Assembly: GCA_013396915.1 (NCBI GenBank)
Contig: VWZL01001973.1
Span: 531,380-595,379, forward strand
DNA from: Stercorarius parasiticus
Lineage: Eukaryota > Chordata > Aves > Charadriiformes > Stercorariidae
Length of the DNA stretch: 64,000 nt
Reading direction: 5' to 3'
Shown piece by piece: positions 60,205 to 64,000 of this stretch. The notes beneath the pieces are model-generated. The model saw nothing but the letters and a program-made list of their open reading frames with translations, was not told the origin of the DNA and ran no database searches. Position numbers and translations under genes: made by a program. Each line of letters begins with the position of its first letter. Within the stretch, counting starts at the first letter, position 1.

Positions 60205-63200
60205 AAACCTTTTCAATATCCAAGATTTTCTGTGTCTACACAGAGTATATATTTCTGTGCGTGTGTAAACTTCCTCTTCTTACATTTTTAAACTTGCTGC
60301 CTCTCTCTAATGTTGAGCTTTCCAATTCTGAAGCTTCATTTTGTTTCTCCCCCATAAAATATTTCCAGAAGACCTTATATAAATCAGAGAAGTAGCTGGC
60401 AAACAAAGATAATTTCTCTAACAATGACATGATCTAAGAATACTACTATTAGCAATACCAATAGGATGAAACAATGTCTTTATGAGTAAATTCAGCGGTC
60501 TAATCATTCTGTCTCAGACCAAAAGCTATAGCCTCCTTAATTATTTATAAAACAAACACAAAACCAAACAGAAAGATTTTTGCCCTTGCTTTTGCAGTAA
60601 AAAATATAGACAAAAAAAGTAAGTATCTGACTTATATTTCAGATATATATTAGCTTTCTTTAAAAAGCTGTTTTCATGTAACTCACATGGCATTTGTGAG
60701 TAACAAAATAATTAGTATGCCGATTTTCAGAAAAAAATAATAAAGTGTTTTAATAATATCCCATTTTTCCACTTAAACACACTTTTGGCAAGATTCCTCC
60801 ACTCAGCAAAAAAAAAAAGAAAGAGCACAAGATACAGTAAGGTTCATAATTTATGCTAGGAGTTACAGACACTGTAGTTTAGTGTATTCTTCATTCATAT
60901 AGTTTATCATTAAGAAAGAACTGATAACCAACATTTTCTTATAACTTATTCAAATTTTTGTGGTTATGCTTTAGTTCAGAACACCTCACTATCATACGAC
61001 TTCTGTCTTATAATAGTCCTTTATTAGATTTCCTCTTCAGCCATTGCTGTTCTTAATTCCAGTTTTATGGTTTGTTCTCAGGTTGTATGAATGAGAGACT
61101 TCATACCACATATAAGTGAAAAAAAGAACATGCAAACATGTGGAAAAAAAGCTTCAAGCTGAGACCAAAAACATGAGAGGATCTAAAATGTCATTTTTAG
61201 ATTGCATTACATACCTACTTTTTTTAATTCTTGGTCTGACATGCAAATTCCTTATCATTTATGCATAATACAACAGAACTTCTCATATGAAACATAAAAT
61301 ACAGACAAAAGATTCCCCCTTAAATGTTCAAGATCAAAATTGTAAAGGTTTAGCAGTAAGAGCATTAACACTTTTTAAAGACTCTTCCTTACTTAAGTTC
61401 CATTTAAAGACTTTTCACCACTTCCATATTGAGAAGCCTGTCCTTTGAAGTTTTTAACTGGTCAATACAAAAGCACAGGTAGTTGAAAATAAAAATATGT
61501 ATTATAGTATAGCACATCTTGTATTCTTTGCTACTCGAGGTATCATTGTGGAACTTATCTTCTCTTGATCCAAATTTCTTCTATATAACAATAATAACAC
61601 TACCCTAAGGATTCACAGAAATGGTTGTATTTGTCATCTTCTTAGGTAAAGATATTCCTATTTCTTTCTTTTTTATTTTTATATTATACTTTATTTCATT
61701 CAAGCTGGTTGATTCCACATCTTCTTCTTTTGAGACAGAAGGGATATCACAACTGTGTCATTTCTGCCAGTGAAAGCCTTTAAGAGGGGAAGGTCTGTTC
61801 ACTATTTGCTTTATTAACAATTTTTGTGGGTTATTTATGGATGAGGAAGTTGTCAGACAGAATTACAGATTTTATTGCAACCATTGTCAGCTACTGCAAT
61901 GGATCTCATGACAGTATCAGTTGAAGAAATTTTTAGGAATTTGCACAGCTGCAGTGAGTCAGTTGAGCTCAGGTTACAACGTGATAATAACTAGATGTTT
62001 ATTTTAATCACTAGCCCCACATACACACTGTGGGATCTGAGCATAAAACTATAGCTGATTGAGAACAGATGAAATTCACTGGCTGATGAGCAGGGTCACA
62101 GTGGCAGTAGTTACAGTCATATCAGTTCTCAAAAGTTATGATTTATAGACATCTAATTATTTTCAGTGGAGGTGCAGACTTAAGCACAGTAAATTGAAAC
62201 TGACTGACAGTTACTTTGCTCTGTAAGTTGCCCGTTATATGCTTTGAACATGGTCTGTGATTCCAGTCAGAAAGCACTAGTAGTGCGTAGACAAGACGAC
62301 AACCAAAAACCCCATTGTTACTTTCGCAGTACCGTAATTTGGACAGCTAGGATACGCTAAAGAGACTTAACCTCTAAGAAGGTATGATTACAGCTAATAT
62401 CTGCAGGGAAGAGGCAAGAGTCCTCATTCTTCATTTGCTGGATGCAAAGTTGGAATGGTGTAAATACTTTTTAAAATAGTAAATGATTACATCTCATTTT
62501 TTCAAATTGTACTGCAATGACTTGGTTATATAGAAAATCATTCTGCTTCTGTATTCAGGCTTATAACTGTCTATTTTATCCAGAATATTATACCCACACA
62601 GAAATTTTAAGAGAATAAAGGAGGAGGGGGCAGAGGAGGTTTGTTTTCTTTTTATTTATTTCAGTAGCATTTGACAATTCACTGGGCTGTTTTTTTATGT
62701 ACTAGACTTTGCAGACCATGTCAAGGCAGCTTGCAGACAACTCATTTTTTATTTAGGAAATGTATGCTTAATGGCTTTAGTGTCTGAAGTTTCATCTGAA
62801 TCAAATTTTGTGTAGTGCCAGCTTTGGTTTCATTTCATTTGGAATCTGGCAGAAAAGAAGTCACAGAAGGGAAAACAACAAAACCCCACATTCCTTGTTT
62901 ATGTCCTTTCCCCCAGCCGCAGTTGAGGCATACTATGAATTAATTATGAGTCCATATGAAGCCAATACCTTGGTGACTCAGGTTTTTATGTGTTTTGATG
63001 TTTTATTACAATATTATATTCAGTGATTGTATTTCCCTTGTTTTTGCTTACATTCAGAGTTGCAAAGATCTATGGGCATGTGTTTCTCACGGTTTTTTTA
63101 AACAGATGAGTTATCTGAATGTGTTTAATTTTAGTGTTTAATATGTTTGTTTGGTACGTATTCAAGTAGTTGCTCTGAAAAGAAAAAAATTAATACAAAA

Positions 63201-63802
63201 GGGGAATGCTGAATAGCTTATTTAGGTCTAAGAATTGCTATTCCCCTAGAGGTCCAAATGAGCCATGGGAATTAATACTTTCTTTAGTTCTGGAAATAAA
63301 TACAGACCTGTGACATTAATTATGGATGTGTCTTTATGGAAAGTATGGATCAAAAGAGAGTATACACAAATAATTATACAGCAAATGTATTCAATACTGT
63401 CCCAGAAACAGATGGAAATCACATTGTAACCTCACAAAAGAATGGCAAATAATTAGAAAGTTACTGTTATAAAGGAACATGAATCATTGAATAAATGATC
63501 ACAGAGCTACAATGTTTTTTGCAATACAGTCAAATACCAGAGACCTGTGTCCAAGAGCTCAGATGCAGGTTACATCCTTAGCATACAGGTCTATTGACTC
63601 AGAAGGGTTTCAACAGTCTTGTAAATAATTACCTCTTGACTTTCCAAAACATCTTCTAAAAGAGGTAACAATAACCTTACAAGATGCAAAACAGGAATAT
63701 TGAGTTTGCGTGGGAAATGAAGTCATGTCTCTGCAACATCAGACACTGTTTGGATTGTCTACCATGTCTCACACAATCAGTTCCTCCTACATGGACGGTG
63801 AT
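60205..63802. other. Unassigned stretch with enhancer-like segments
   Basis: No LINE or LTR recognised. Segments at about 61860-62240 and 62690-63000 have the look of conserved non-coding elements, with an E-box CAGCTG beside an AP-1-like TGAGTCA at 61947-61962. The second contains a small plus-strand open segment with good splice-like flanks (62917-62981). Confidence 0.4.
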
Positions 63803-63849
63803 TGTGGTGTATGAGGACACGAACTCCGGCTGTGATAAGCATGAAATTG

Positions 63850-63855
63850 TTTATT
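63850..63855 (-). terminator. LTR poly(A) signal AATAAA (minus strand)
   Basis: TTTATT on the plus strand is AATAAA on the minus strand. It lies about 20 bases after the TATA box, so it would fall at or just after the start of R, and about 45 bases before the LTR end. Confidence 0.65.
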
Positions 63856-63870
63856 GCTTCTCAAGCCTTG

Positions 63871-63880
63871 GCTTTTATAT
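63871..63880 (-). promoter_or_regulatory. LTR TATA box (minus strand)
   Basis: GCTTTTATAT on the plus strand reads ATATAAAAGC on the minus strand. Position relative to AATAAA and the LTR end fits a retroviral core promoter at the U3/R border. Confidence 0.65.
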
Positions 63881-64000
63881 CCGAGCTCTAAAACTTCCCA
63901 TGCACCTGCTAGGCAAGTAAACGCATATTTCAGATCACTAACCCAGTCGCCTTATTCAGTTCCCGCTAAGATAAGTACACGAAGCTCTTTTCTTGTTCCA

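Larger units (their letters stand above)
63803..64000 (-). mobile_element. Endogenous retrovirus LTR, 3' part, truncated by window edge
   Basis: Read on the minus strand, the last 200 bases have the order of a retroviral LTR: U3-like sequence, a TATA box (ATATAAAAGCC), an AATAAA about 20 bases further on, then a short U5 ending ...CATACACCACA. On the plus strand the LTR edge is a TG between 63803 and 63808. CpG dinucleotides are denser here (ACG, CCGG, CCGAG, GTCGCC, CCCGC) than in neighbouring DNA, which suggests a relatively recent insertion. The layout fits avian ERVK/alpharetrovirus-like LTRs, but the family is inferred. The rest of the LTR, and any provirus, lies beyond the right edge. 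No viral protein sequence is visible. Confidence 0.72.

Noticed and set aside
63684..63920. 78-codon plus-strand frame at the right edge
   Set aside because: Its second half is antisense to an LTR, including the TATA box and poly(A) signal, so it is not a gene.

Overview
The window looks like AT-rich nuclear DNA from a bird. The interspersed repeats decide this. Several copies carry the avian CR1 LINE 3' end (antisense TCACAGAATCA...GGTTGGAAGGGACC...ATCATCTAGTCCAAC) and recognisable pieces of CR1 reverse-transcriptase sequence. There are also two endogenous-retrovirus LTR ends and older CR1/L3-like copies of the type shared by turtles, crocodilians and birds. I saw no SINEs of mammalian type, no rRNA or tRNA, no CRISPR array and no bacterial gene organisation.

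I find no protein-coding gene that can be called with confidence. Reading frames above 60 codons are scattered on both strands as expected by chance, and apart from CR1 fragments none matches a family I know. The window is best read as intergenic DNA or a large intron. Some short open segments have good splice-like flanks, mostly on the minus strand. They are listed as candidates in the findings, with a base-rate warning.

Layout. 1-15.59 kb: no recognised element; simple repeats and one GC-richer block near 9.05-9.25 kb. 15.59-24.45 kb: a CR1 3' stub, then unassigned sequence with a 29-bp tandem duplication and a 20-bp perfect palindrome. 24.45-25.57 kb: a CR1 copy split by an LTR, with a 396-base assembly gap between its 3' part and the visible LTR end. 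29.03-30.50 kb: an old plus-strand CR1 with an internal deletion. 34.2-36.85 kb: three minus-strand CR1 pieces, two of which look like halves of one element about 2 kb apart. 39.97 kb: another CR1 3' stub. 40.4-42.1 kb: sequence with the texture of conserved non-coding enhancers. 47.07 and 57.0-57.8 kb: two ancient sauropsid CR1/L3-like copies. 51.3-51.75 kb: an unexplained GC-rich, strand-asymmetric island. 60.13 kb: half of an ancient palindromic repeat. 61.8-63.0 kb: a second enhancer-like zone. 63.80 kb to the right edge: a minus-strand LTR cut by the window, with TATA box and poly(A) signal.

The window therefore records layered insertions: ancient sauropsid CR1/L3, then avian CR1, then ERV LTRs, in otherwise gene-poor DNA. 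I found no new multi-gene system. The best leads are the LTR running off the right edge, the LTR nested in CR1 at the gap, the interrupted CR1 at 34-37 kb, the 51.3-kb island and the two conserved-looking non-coding zones.
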